Below are positions 16,826-26,700 of a stretch of DNA of 64,000 nucleotides, in pieces (positions within the stretch are counted from its first letter, which is position 1; the number at the start of each line of letters is the position of its first letter). This DNA is from Nitrospirillum sp034427435 (GTDB lineage Bacteria > Pseudomonadota > Alphaproteobacteria > Azospirillales > Azospirillaceae): positions 1,712,612-1,776,611 of the forward strand of contig NZ_JAXQNP010000003.1 in assembly GCF_034427435.1 (NCBI RefSeq). The letters are read 5' to 3'. The translations under genes were made by a program, and so were the position numbers. Below the pieces are notes generated by a model, which did not search any database, was not told where the DNA came from, and was given only the letters and a program-made list of their open reading frames with translations.

Positions 16826-17957
16826 TTCGATCCTCCAACGACAAAGGATTTCAGGCGCTTTCCCCAGGGTGTGGCGGCGGTGTCGGCCACCAGGCCGGCC
16901 AGCCCGCCGGGCAGCAGGGTGACCACCAGCACGAACACCAGGCCCAGGGCGTAGAGCCACAGGTCGGGGAAGGCGCTGCTGACGCCGTCCTTGGCCAGGT
17001 TGACGGCCAGGGTGCCGGCGACGGCGCCGGCCAGGCTGTTGCGCCCGCCCACCGCCACCCAGATGACCATTTCGATGGAGGGCACCACGCCCACCAGGGC
17101 CGGGGACACCACGCCGGCGTGCAGGGTGAACAGCGCGCCGGCCAGGCCGGCCAGCACGGCGCCGATGGTGAAGGCCACCACCTTGAACGGCGTGGGGTCA
17201 TAGCCCAGGAAGCGGATGCGGTTCTCCCCATCGCGGATGGCGCGCAGCAGCGTGCCGTAGCGCGACGCCATCAGGGCGCGCAGGGCCACGAACACCCCGA
17301 CCACCAGGGCCAGGGTCAGCCAGTACAGACCATGGTTCGCCGCCGGCGTCCCCAGTTCCACGCCCGCCAGGGTCTGGAAATCCGTCAGGCCGTTGAAGCC
17401 GCCGGTGGAGGGTTGCTGGCTGATCAGCAGGGTGGCGAAGGCCAGCGCCAGCGCCTGGGTGATCAGGGCGAAATAGACGCCGCCCACCCGTCGCCGGAAC
17501 ACCGCCCAGGAGAACAGGGCCGCCACCACGCCCGGCACCAGCACCACGCCCAGGATGGCCACCAGGGGGCTTTTGAACGGCACCCACCACCAGGGCAGGG
17601 CGTCCAGGCCGCTCCACACCATGAAGTCGGGCAGGTCGCCGTCGCCCAGCGCCGCCAGCTTCATGTGCATGGCGATGGCATAGCCGCCCAGGCCGAAGAA
17701 CACCCCCTGGCCCAGGCTCAGCACCCCCCCTGGCCCCACACCAGCACCAGGCCCATGGCCAGCAGCGCCATGGCCAGGAAGCGGGCCAGCAGGTTCAGCT
17801 CATAGGCCGAGACCAGCCAGGGGGCCAGCGCGGCCAGGGCCACCACCGCCAGCGACAGGGCCATGGGGACCAGGGGCCGGCCAATGGTGACTCTCGCCAG
17901 GGGCCCCGACACCAGGGCCCCCGACAGCGGCGTTTCTTTGCGCATGCTCATATCCAT
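16822..17957 (-). CDS. urtC: Urea ABC transporter permease UrtC (frameshifted at a G7 tract)
   Basis: Inner-membrane permease of the urea importer. The ATG at 17957 has AAGGAGG five bases before it. The first frame codes LARFLAMALLAMGLVLVWGQGG and stops at 17718. The rest of UrtC (LSLGQGVFFGLGGYA onward, to GGLAGLVADTAA) continues in the next frame. The break is at seven consecutive C on the plus strand (17724-17730). Eight would restore WGQGGVLSLGQG, the family pattern, and give exactly 378 aa. It is either a sequencing indel, a contingency tract or a true null. Flanking urtB and urtD are intact, which favours an indel. Confidence 0.85.
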
Positions 17958-17980
17958 GCCGTCCTCCTTCATCTGGCCCC

Positions 17981-18889
17981 TCACGCGTCCAGCGCGCGGG
18001 ACCGCACGGCCACCACCCCCTGGGGACGGAACTGGATGAACCCGATGACGAACAGCAGCAGCAGCACCTGCGCCAGGCTGACGTCGACCAGGATTTGCAC
18101 CAGGGCCGAGAACAGCCCCACGATCAGCGAGGCGATGGCCGTGCCCTTCAGGCTTCCCAGGCCGCCCAGCACCACCACCAGGAAGGCCGGCACGACATAG
18201 CTTTGCCCGACATTGGGGGTGACGGGGCCCAGCAGGGCCAGCACCACGCCCGCCAGGCCGGCGATGCCGGTGCCCAGGCAGAACACCGAGAGGTCCACAG
18301 CCCGCACGTTGATACCCGCCGCCGCCGCCATGCCCCGATCCTGGTTCACCGCGCGGACCAGCAGGCCGATGCGCGTGCGCGCCAGCAGCAGGCTGAGCGC
18401 GCCCATGACGGCGAAGGCCACGGCCAGGATGAACAGGCGGGTGGCGGGGATGGTCAGGCCGGCGAACTGGCCAGAGGAAACCGTGTAGGCATGGTTCAGC
18501 CACTCCGGCGCCCGCACGTCCACGCCGATGGCGCCGAAGATGTTGCGGGCGGCCTGCTGCAGGATCAGGCTGACGCCCCAGGTGGCCAGCAGCGTGTCCA
18601 GCGGCCGGGCCGACAGCCGCTTGATCAGTGCCGTCTCCAGCACCGCGCCCACGGCGGCGGCACCCAGGAAGGCCACGGGCATGGCCGCCAGGATGCCCAG
18701 CGGCCCCGGCACCACCTGCAAGGTCAGGTAGGCGAGATAGCCGCCCAGCATCAGCATCTCGCCATGCGCCATGTTGATGACGCGCATAAGGCCGAAACTC
18801 AGCGCCAGGCCCAGGGCCGCCAGCACGTAAAGCGAGGCGACGCTGAACCCGTTGAAGACTTGGCCGGCGATCAAAGGCCAGTGGCTCAT
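17981..18889 (-). CDS. urtB: Urea ABC transporter permease UrtB
   Basis: LivH-type permease of 302 aa with about eight membrane segments. Family signs are LGLALSFGLMRVINMAHGE near the N-terminus, TWGVSLILQQAARNIFG, and the conserved VNQDRGMAAAAGIN (coupling loop to the ATPase). It ends with LFVIGFIQFRPQG. I start at 18889, where GAGGGAA lies nine bases upstream; the longer frame to 19015 runs through an intergenic hairpin. It forms the membrane channel together with UrtC. Confidence 0.93.
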   Translation of the reverse strand: MSHWPLIAGQVFNGFSVASLYVLAALGLALSFGLMRVINMAHGEMLMLGGYLAYLTLQVVPGPLGILAAMPVAFLGAAAVGAVLETALIKRLSARPLDTLLATWGVSLILQQAARNIFGAIGVDVRAPEWLNHAYTVSSGQFAGLTIPATRLFILAVAFAVMGALSLLLARTRIGLLVRAVNQDRGMAAAAGINVRAVDLSVFCLGTGIAGLAGVVLALLGPVTPNVGQSYVVPAFLVVVLGGLGSLKGTAIASLIVGLFSALVQILVDVSLAQVLLLLFVIGFIQFRPQGVVAVRSRALDA

Positions 18890-18981
18890 GGTTTTTGTTC
18901 CCTCAAACGCCGGGCGGCCACGTCCGTGGCCTTGGCTATCCTCGATTTCCAGTCCGCTGACGCTCCCCGGAAATCTCCGGC

Positions 18982-18997
18982 GGACGCGGTCGCGTCC
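18982..18997 (-). repeat. 7-bp stem hairpin GGACGCG/CGCGTCC
   Basis: GGACGCG (18982-18988) and CGCGTCC (18991-18997) pair around a 2-base spacer in the urtA-urtB gap. It lies next to a larger hairpin and may add to the processed 3' end of the urtA message. Confidence 0.4.
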
Positions 18998-19000
18998 TAT

Positions 19001-19029
19001 AACGGCAAGGGGCAAGGCCCCTTGCCGTT
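19001..19029 (-). promoter_or_regulatory. 13-bp perfect hairpin between urtA and urtB
   Basis: AACGGCAAGGGGC (19001-19013) pairs perfectly with GCCCCTTGCCGTT (19017-19029) around a 3-base loop, 14 bp after the urtA stop. There is no T-run, so it is not a classical terminator. In ABC operons such structures commonly protect the binding-protein message and lower expression of the permease genes, giving more UrtA than UrtBCDE. Confidence 0.65.
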
Positions 19030-19042
19030 GGCGCCGTCTGCA

Positions 19043-20254
19043 TCAACTCGCTGGGCACTTCTTGCCCGGGAACACCAGCGGATCATAGGGATCGGGGTCG
19101 ATGGTGCCCTTGGACTGCCAGATGATCTTGAACTGGCCGGTGGGGTCCAACTGGCCGATGTAGCCGGTCTGCACCAGGCTCTGGTTGGCGGCGAACTTCA
19201 CCTTGCCCATGGCGGTGTCGAGATAGTCCAGCGTCACCGCCGCCGCGCGCACCTTCTCCGGATCGAAGCTGCCGGCCTTTTCCACCGCCGCCTTCCAGGC
19301 GTAGACGTCGACATAGCCATGGACCATGGGGTCGGTGACGGCCGCACCCGCCCCGAACTTGGCCTGGTAGGCGGTCACGAACTTCTTGTTGGCGGCGCTG
19401 TCCAGGCTCTGGAAGTAGTTCCAGGCGGCGTAGCTGCCCTCCACCAGGCTGGGGCCCATGGCCACGGCCTCCTGCTCGCCAATGCTGAAGGACATGACGG
19501 GCAGCTTGGCCGAGGGCAGGCCGGCGGCGGCCATCTGCTTGAAGAAGCTGACATTGCTGTCGCCGTTCAGGGTGCTGAAGATGATGTCCGGCTTGGCCGC
19601 CTGCACCTTGGCGATGACGGCGCTGAAATCGGTGCCGCCCAGGGGCACGTATTCCTCGCCCGCCACCTTCAGCTTATCGGCGTCGATATGCTTCTTCAGG
19701 ATCAGGTTGGCGGTGCGGGGGAAGACATAGTCCGACCCGATCAGGAAATAGCTTTTGTAGCCCTTCTCCACCGCCCACTGCAGGGCCGGCAGGATCTGCT
19801 GGTTGGGCTGGGCGCCGGAATACATGATGTTGGGCGAGCACTCGTTGCCCTCGAACTGCACCGGATACCACAGCAGGCTCTTCAGCTTCTGAAACACCGG
19901 CAGCATGGCCTTGCGGCTGGCCGAGGTCCAACCGCCGAACACGGTGACCACGCCGCCGTCCTGTACCAGCTTTGTCGCCTTCTGGGCGAAGATGGCGGGG
20001 TCGGACGCCCCGTCCTCCACCACCGGCTCGATCTTCTTGCCCAGCACGCCGCCGCTGGCGTTGATCTCCTCGATGGCCAGGATCTCGGCGTTCTTCACCG
20101 TGACCTCGCTGATGGCCATGGTGCCGGTCAGCGATTGCAGCACGCCCACCTTCACCGTGTCGGCGGCCCGGGCCGTCACCGGCACCGACAGGCAGGTCGT
20201 CGCCAAGAGCACCGCCGCAACCCCGGCCAACGGGTACATCCCCCTCATCGCCAT
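19043..20254 (-). CDS. urtA: Urea ABC transporter substrate-binding protein UrtA
   Basis: Periplasmic binding protein of 403 aa, type I fold. Signal peptide of about 31 residues ending VTARAA. Family segments include VKVGVLQSLTGTMAISEV, GGWTSASRKAMLPVFQ, LLWYPVQFEGNECSPN, SGAQPNQQ, GSDYVFPRTAN and the end PLVFPGKKCPAS. These match the urea/short-chain amide group (UrtA/FmdD) rather than leucine-binding proteins. It is the first gene of urtABCDE, with a response-regulator-type site 84 bp before the start and a strong hairpin after its stop. Urea is the likeliest ligand; formamide or acetamide cannot be excluded. Confidence 0.93.
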   Translation of the reverse strand: MAMRGMYPLAGVAAVLLATTCLSVPVTARAADTVKVGVLQSLTGTMAISEVTVKNAEILAIEEINASGGVLGKKIEPVVEDGASDPAIFAQKATKLVQDGGVVTVFGGWTSASRKAMLPVFQKLKSLLWYPVQFEGNECSPNIMYSGAQPNQQILPALQWAVEKGYKSYFLIGSDYVFPRTANLILKKHIDADKLKVAGEEYVPLGGTDFSAVIAKVQAAKPDIIFSTLNGDSNVSFFKQMAAAGLPSAKLPVMSFSIGEQEAVAMGPSLVEGSYAAWNYFQSLDSAANKKFVTAYQAKFGAGAAVTDPMVHGYVDVYAWKAAVEKAGSFDPEKVRAAAVTLDYLDTAMGKVKFAANQSLVQTGYIGQLDPTGQFKIIWQSKGTIDPDPYDPLVFPGKKCPAS

Positions 20255-20716
20255 CCCCTTTTTCTCTCGCTGCGTTCCCGCGCCGCCCGGCGGGCGGCAG
20301 TCACGGAGGGCAGGCTAGGGCGGGGCGCCGGGGTGGGGTATGGGGTGTTTGACGTAGGGGGCAGGGGGGCGGCTTGGCCGCGGCGGTTCAGGCGCCGCAC
20401 CTGCCCAGGTTGCATAGCCTTTAAGATATCAGGCCATTATCCTATGGGTGTGCGCCGCTAATCGCATCTACTACTTAGATATATTTACAGCATAACTGCC
20501 GTACACTTCTGATGTTTTCTATCAGCTGCGCGCGCAGGTTGCGTTATGGTCGCGCTGCCGGTTGATCCACCTAGTGTTGTCGGCCGGCGGCGTGGTCGCA
20601 ACCGGGGCGGGCCGGGGTGCAGCGGACGCTTCGTCCCCTGCGTCTTGGCCCGGTGACGCTGAACCCCATGTTTCGACACGCCCAGGATAAAGCCATAGGT
20701 TCCAGGGGCATGCAGC
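20255..20716. promoter_or_regulatory. Divergent promoter region urtA / TPS exoprotein
   Basis: 462 bp without a supported gene. The urtA-proximal half is GC-rich and holds the 19-base site at 20338-20356. The centre (about 20415-20525) is AT-rich, with ATATATT-like stretches fitting a promoter, and serves the large exoprotein gene on the plus strand or urtA on the minus strand. Reading frames here show no recognisable protein. Confidence 0.5.
20338..20356 (-). promoter_or_regulatory. Putative response-regulator site (urtA promoter)
   Basis: On the minus strand TACGTCAAACACCCCATAC, 84 bp upstream of urtA and in the same orientation. It is a 17/19 match to the site before the NCS1-kinase gene. 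Confidence 0.6.
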
Positions 20717-23700
20717 ATGGGTTCTCGGGTTGGGGCGGGGGTGCGGGGACGGGTCTTGCCGGATGGCGCGGCTCACTTCGAAGGGCGCGCTGATTCCGCA
20801 CCGGGACCATCGCGGTATGCGCGGCGCGGCGGCCGGACGCTGTTGCTGGCCGGCACCGCCATGGCCCTGTTGGCCGCGACTGGAACGGTCCGCGCCGGTA
20901 ATGGTCCCGCGCTGCCCACGGGCGGCACCTTCCAGGCGGGTTCGGGCAGCATCACCAGCGGCCCCGGCAGCCTGACCGTCAACCAGTCCAGCCAGCGCGC
21001 GATCATCGACTGGAAAAGCTTTTCCATCGGCCAGGGCGGCACCGTCAGCTTCAACAATGGCAGCGGGGCCACGCTGAACCGCGTCACCGGCGGCAACCTG
21101 TCCACCATCCTGGGTACGCTGAAGGCCACGGGCACGCTGTACGTCATCAACCCGGCGGGCGTGGTGGTGGGGGCCAGCGGCGTGGTGGTCACGGGCGGCA
21201 GCTTCACCGCCAGCACCCTGGACATCGCCAACGACGCCTTCATGGCCGGCGGCACCCTGCTGTTCAAGGGCGACACCGATGCCGAGGTCAAGAACCTGGG
21301 GAAGATTTCCGCCACCGGCGGTGACGTCTTCCTGATCGCGCGTAGCGTCACCAACGACGGCACCATCACCGCCCCCAACGGCACCGTGGGCCTGGCCGCC
21401 GGCCAGCAGGTGCTGCTGAAGGATGGCGATGCGGGTGAGCGGGTCTACGTCCAGGTCGGCGGCGGGGATGTCACGAACACGGGCGCCATCGCGGCGGCGC
21501 AGGCGGAGCTGAAGGCCGCCGGCGGCAACATCTATGCCCTGGCCGGTAACGGCGGCGGCGCCATCCGTGCCACCGGCACCACGGTGAAGGACGGGCATAT
21601 CTGGCTGTCGGCCAGCGGGTCGACCGAGACGGCCACGGACCAGGGCGGCACCGTCACCGTCGCTGGCACGGTGGCCGCGACCAACGCCGACGGCACGGGC
21701 GGCACCGTCATCGCCACGGCCAAGTCGGTGGCCGTGCAGGCCGGAGCCGTGGTCGACGCCAGCGGCACCACCGGCGCCGGCGGCACCATCCTGCTGGGGG
21801 GCGACCGCCAGGGCGGCGCCGATGCCGCCACCAAGCTGGTCAAGCAAACGGTCGCCACGGCGGCGACCACCACCGTCGCGGCGGGCGCTACGCTGAAGGC
21901 CGACGCGGGTGCCACCGGCACCGGCGGCAGCGTCATCGTCTGGTCGGATCAGGAAACGCGTTTCGCCGGCGCGCTCAGCGCCAAGGGCGGGCCGCGGGCC
22001 GGCAAGGGCGGCTTTGCCGAAGTGTCCAGCCATAAGCTGCTGGACTTCATCGGCACGGTGGACCTGACCGCCCCGCTGGGCCAGGTCGGCCAATTGCTGC
22101 TGGACCCGGAAAACGTCACCATCAGCACCGGCAGCAATCTCAACAGCAGTCAGTCCGGCGGCACCTTCACCCCCACGGGCGCCAGCTCCGTCATCAACAC
22201 CACGACGCTGCAGAACGCCCTGTCCACGGCCGACGTCACCATCACCACCGGCACCATCGGCAGCCAGGCGGGTGACATCACCATCGCCAACAACGTCACC
22301 TGGTCCGCCAGCCACAGCCTGACGCTGTCGGCCTATCGCAACATCGTCTTCAACGGCGGCACGCTGAGCCACACGGCCGGGTCCGGCGACGTCAGCCTGC
22401 GGGCCGACAACACCGGCACGGGCAGTGGCACCGTCACCTTCACCAGTGGCGGCGTCACCATGACCGGCAGCAGCGGGTCGGTGAACCTGTACTACAACCC
22501 CAGCGGCTACGCCTCGCCCACCAGCTATACCGGCAACGTCACGCTGGGCTCCGGCAGCCTGACCGCCTACATGCTGGTGAACAGCGCCAGCAATCTGCAG
22601 AATCTGTCGTCCAACCTGACGGGCACCTATGCCCTGGGCCGGGACATCGACGCCAGTATCACCAGGACGTGGAACAGCGGCGCCGGGTTCATTCCCATCA
22701 ACAGCTTCGCCGGCACCCTGAATGGCCTGGGACATACCGTCACCGGGCTTACCATCAATCGCCCCACCACGGTCGCGGTCGGGCTGTTCGGCGACACAGC
22801 CACAGGCACCGGCCCCAAGGTCAGCAACCTGGGGCTGGAGAATGTCAACATCACCGGTTCCAACCGGGTGGGCGGTGTGGTTGGGCGCGCCAACGGCGGC
22901 GGTTCCCTCGACAACGTCTATGTCACCGGCTCGATCACCGGCTATGGCGACTTCGTCGGTGGCTTGATCGGCCAGGACGACCAGCAGTCGATCAGCAACA
23001 GCTGGACCGACGTCGCCATCACCGTTCCCAAGGGCTATAGCGGCTTCGGCGTCGGCGGCCTGGTCGGTTGGCAGCGTTTGGGCGCCCTGACCAACGTCTA
23101 CGCCCTGGGCGACGTCTACGCCCCCGATTCCAGCCGGGTGGGCGGTCTGGTGGGAATCAACGGCTTCATCGGTGCCGGCCAGGGGGCCAGCGTCACCAAC
23201 GCCTACGCCTCGGGCAAGGTCACCGGCAACGATTCCGTCGGCGGCCTGATCGGCATCTCCGAGGGCGGCAGCATCGCCACCAGCTACGCCACCGGCGCCG
23301 TCATCGGTGTCACCAGCGTGGGCGGCTTGGTCGGCATCAACGCCAACCCCATCACGACCAGTTGGGCCAGTGGCGCCGTCAGCCTCAGCAGCGGCAGCGC
23401 CACCAGCGTGGGCGGCCTGGTGGGCACCAACGGCGACAGCGTCAGCGCCGGCAGCATCGCCACCAGCTATTGGGACAGCTACAGCACGGGGCAGTCGACG
23501 GCCGTGGGCGCCGTGGTGGGCGCCAGCACGGCCAGCGCCACGGCCGTGACCAGCGACCCAGCACAAGCGGCCGCCGCCAACTACGCCTTCAAGGCTGGCG
23601 CCTATGGTTCCCTGAACTTCTCCACGGGCTGGACCACCGTCGGCGACGTCACCCGCCCCATGGGCCAGTGGGAATATTCCACCAGCATCAGCAGCCCGCA

Positions 23701-26700
23701 CCAGCTGCAGCTCATGGCCATGGACACCACGGCGGCCTACACGCTGGCGCGGGACATCACGATGCCCACCAACAGTGTGTCCAGCGTCTGGGGTACCGCT
23801 GGCTTCTTCCCCATCGCCAGCGGTGGCAGCGGGTTCACCGGCAGCCTGGACGGCCAGCAACACACCGTCACCAACCTGACCATCAGCCGGTCGACACAAA
23901 ACCAAGTCGGCCTGATCGGCTATCTAAGATCGGGCGGGACGGTCAGCAACCTGGGCTTGGTCAACGCCAGCGTCACCGGCCAGAACGACGTCGGCGCCCT
24001 GGCCGGCATCAGCGATGGCGCCATCAGCGGCAGTTACAGCACCGGCAGCGTCACCGGCGCCAGCCTGGTGGGCGGCCTGGTCGGTCTTCTAGGCAGCATC
24101 GGCACCCCCAGCCTGACCACCTCCTACAGCGGGGCCACCGTGTCCGTCGGCAGCGGGCTGACGGCCGGCGGCCTCGCCGGGTCCCTGCAGCATGGGTCCA
24201 TCAGCGACAGCTACGCCACCGGTGCCGTCAGCGGCGCCGGCTATATCGGCGGCCTGGTCGGCGTGACGGGCAGCGCCATCAGCATTTCGAGCTCCTATGC
24301 CTCGGGCGCTGTGACCAGCGGGATCACCACCATGGGCGGCGGTCTCATCGGGGTGAATGCCGGCGGCACTTTCACCGATCTGTATTGGGACATCGGCACC
24401 ACGGGGCAGGCCGCCGCGGCGGGCAGCGCCGGCACCGCCCCCAGCGGTGTCACCGGGCTGGCGACCTCCGCCGCCCGCACCCAGGGCAGCTACAACGGCT
24501 TCGACTTCACCAACACCTGGTACATCGTGGCGGGCAGCACCCGCCCCTTCCTGCGCAGCGAATATTCCACCACCATCCATACCGCGCATCAGTTGCAGCT
24601 GATCGCCACGGCGCTGACCGCCAACTATACGCTGGCCAATGACATCGACCTGTCGTCGCTGACCACCACCCCCAGTGACATATGGGCCGGCGGCACCTTC
24701 AGCCCCATCGGCAGCTTCAGCGGCAGCTTCAGCGGCGGAAACCACACCATCAGCGGCTTGACCCTCACGGGCTCGGCGAACAACCGGGGGCTGTTCAGCC
24801 AGACCAGCGGCGGCAGCCTGTCCGACCTGACGCTCAGCAACGTCTCCGTCTCCGGCGGCAACAACGTCGGCGGCCTGGTGGGGGCCGCCAGCGGCACCAC
24901 CATCACCGACGTCACCGTTTCCGGCACGGTCAGCGGCGCCAGCCAGGTGGGCGGCGTCGTGGGCAGCGCCACTGCGGGAGCCATCCGCTTCTCCGGCATG
25001 TCGGGCACGATCAGCGCCACCGCCGACAGCATCGGCGGCGTGGTCGGTTTCACCAATGGCGCCATCTCGGACAGTTGGTCCACCGCCACGGTCAGCAGTT
25101 CGGGCACCAGCAGCCACGGCCTGTACGTGGGGGGACTGGCGGGGCAAAGCGCCGGTACCATCGACCGGTCCTGGGCATCGGGCGCCGTCAGCGGCTGGAC
25201 CGACGTCGGCGGCTTGGTGGGCCTTGCCGCCGGCAACATCACCACCTCGGGCGCCAGCGGCACCGTCACCGGCGGCGGCAGCGTGATCGGCGGGCTGGTG
25301 GGCAACCTGTTTGGCGCCAACCTGACCAACACCTACGCCACCGGCGCCGTCTCCGGCTACCAGGAAGAGGGTGGTCTGGTCGGCATCATCCAGGCGGTGG
25401 GTAGCACCATCGCCAACAGCTACGCCAGCGGCCCGGTCAGCAGCACCAGCGGCAGCCCTTACACCGCTGGCCTGGTGGGCCTGACCGCCGTGTCGTTCAC
25501 CGCCAGCAATTCGTTCTGGGACGTCACCACCACGGGGCAGAGCTACGGCTCGGTAACCGGCGGCGCCGGCCAGATCGTTCCTGGTTTCACCGGCATCACC
25601 GGCACCCAAGGGTTCACCAGCACCACGTTCAGCAACGCCGGCTGGGACCTGACCAACACCTGGTACATGGTCGACGGCGCCACCAGGCCGATGCTGAGGT
25701 CGGAGGCGTCGGTCACCCTGCGATCGGCACACCAGCTTCAGCTGGTGAACCTGAATCCCAATACGGGCTACACCCTGGCCAACGATATCGACCTGGGCGG
25801 TGCCCTGTCCGTCACCGGCGGGGTGTGGGGCAGCGGCGGTTTCTCCCCCATCGACAGCTTCGGCGGCACGTTCAATGGCGGCGGCCATACCATCAGCGGC
25901 CTGACCATCAACACCCCCAGCAGCACCGAGGTCGGCCTGTTCGGCGCCCTGGGCACGTCCTATGTGCATGACCTTACGCTCAGCAACGTCTCCATCACCG
26001 GCGGCAGCGACGTGGGCGCCCTGGCCGGCAACATCGGTGGCGGCGCCGTCAGCCATGTCACGGTGACCGGCAGCATCACGGGCGGCAGCACCCTGGGCGG
26101 CTTGATCGGCAGCGTCACCGGCGGCGCCCTGCTGCAGGACGCCAAGGCGGACATCCTGATCACCGCCAGCGGCGGCGATGTCGGTGGGCTGGTTGGCAAC
26201 AGCAACGGCACCCTCCAGGACAGCTACGCCTTGGGCGGCATCCGCCTGACCGCCGCCGGCGGCGCCCAGTCCGTGGGCGGGCTGGTGGGCACGAATAGCG
26301 GCACCCTCACCGACGATTATGCGCAGGTGGCCCTGCTGGGCGCGGTCAGAAGCGGGTCCGCCGCCGGCGGTCTGGTGGGCACCAACAATGGCACGGTGGC
26401 CCGGACCTACAGCATCGGCGCCTTGACCCTGACCGGCACCACCATCCGGGGCGGCCTGGTGGGCACGAATATCGGCACCGTCAGCAGCAGCTTCTATGAC
26501 ACCGAAACCTCCGGCCTGTCGGTCGGCGTGGGGGGCGGCACCACCTCGGGCGTCACGGGCAAGACGACCGCCCAGATGCAGACGCGCAGCACCTTCACCG
26601 GTGCGGGCTGGGACTACACCACCCCCGTGTGGGGCATGATCGACGGCACCACGCTGCCCTATTTCACCTGGGAACATTCGGGCGGCGTCCAGATCGTCAC

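Noticed and set aside
17718..18503. A 261-codon minus-strand frame across urtB and urtC
   Set aside because: Only its last ~80 codons are real (the UrtC N-terminus); the rest is out-of-frame urtB.
19001..19029. Intrinsic terminator after urtA
   Set aside because: The stem is perfect but no T-run follows on the transcribed strand, and the operon clearly continues into urtB.
18095..20461. Plus-strand open frame of about 790 codons over urtB and urtA
   Set aside because: Its composition is His/Gln/Arg/Gly-rich without any family; it is the antisense shadow of two clear transporter genes.
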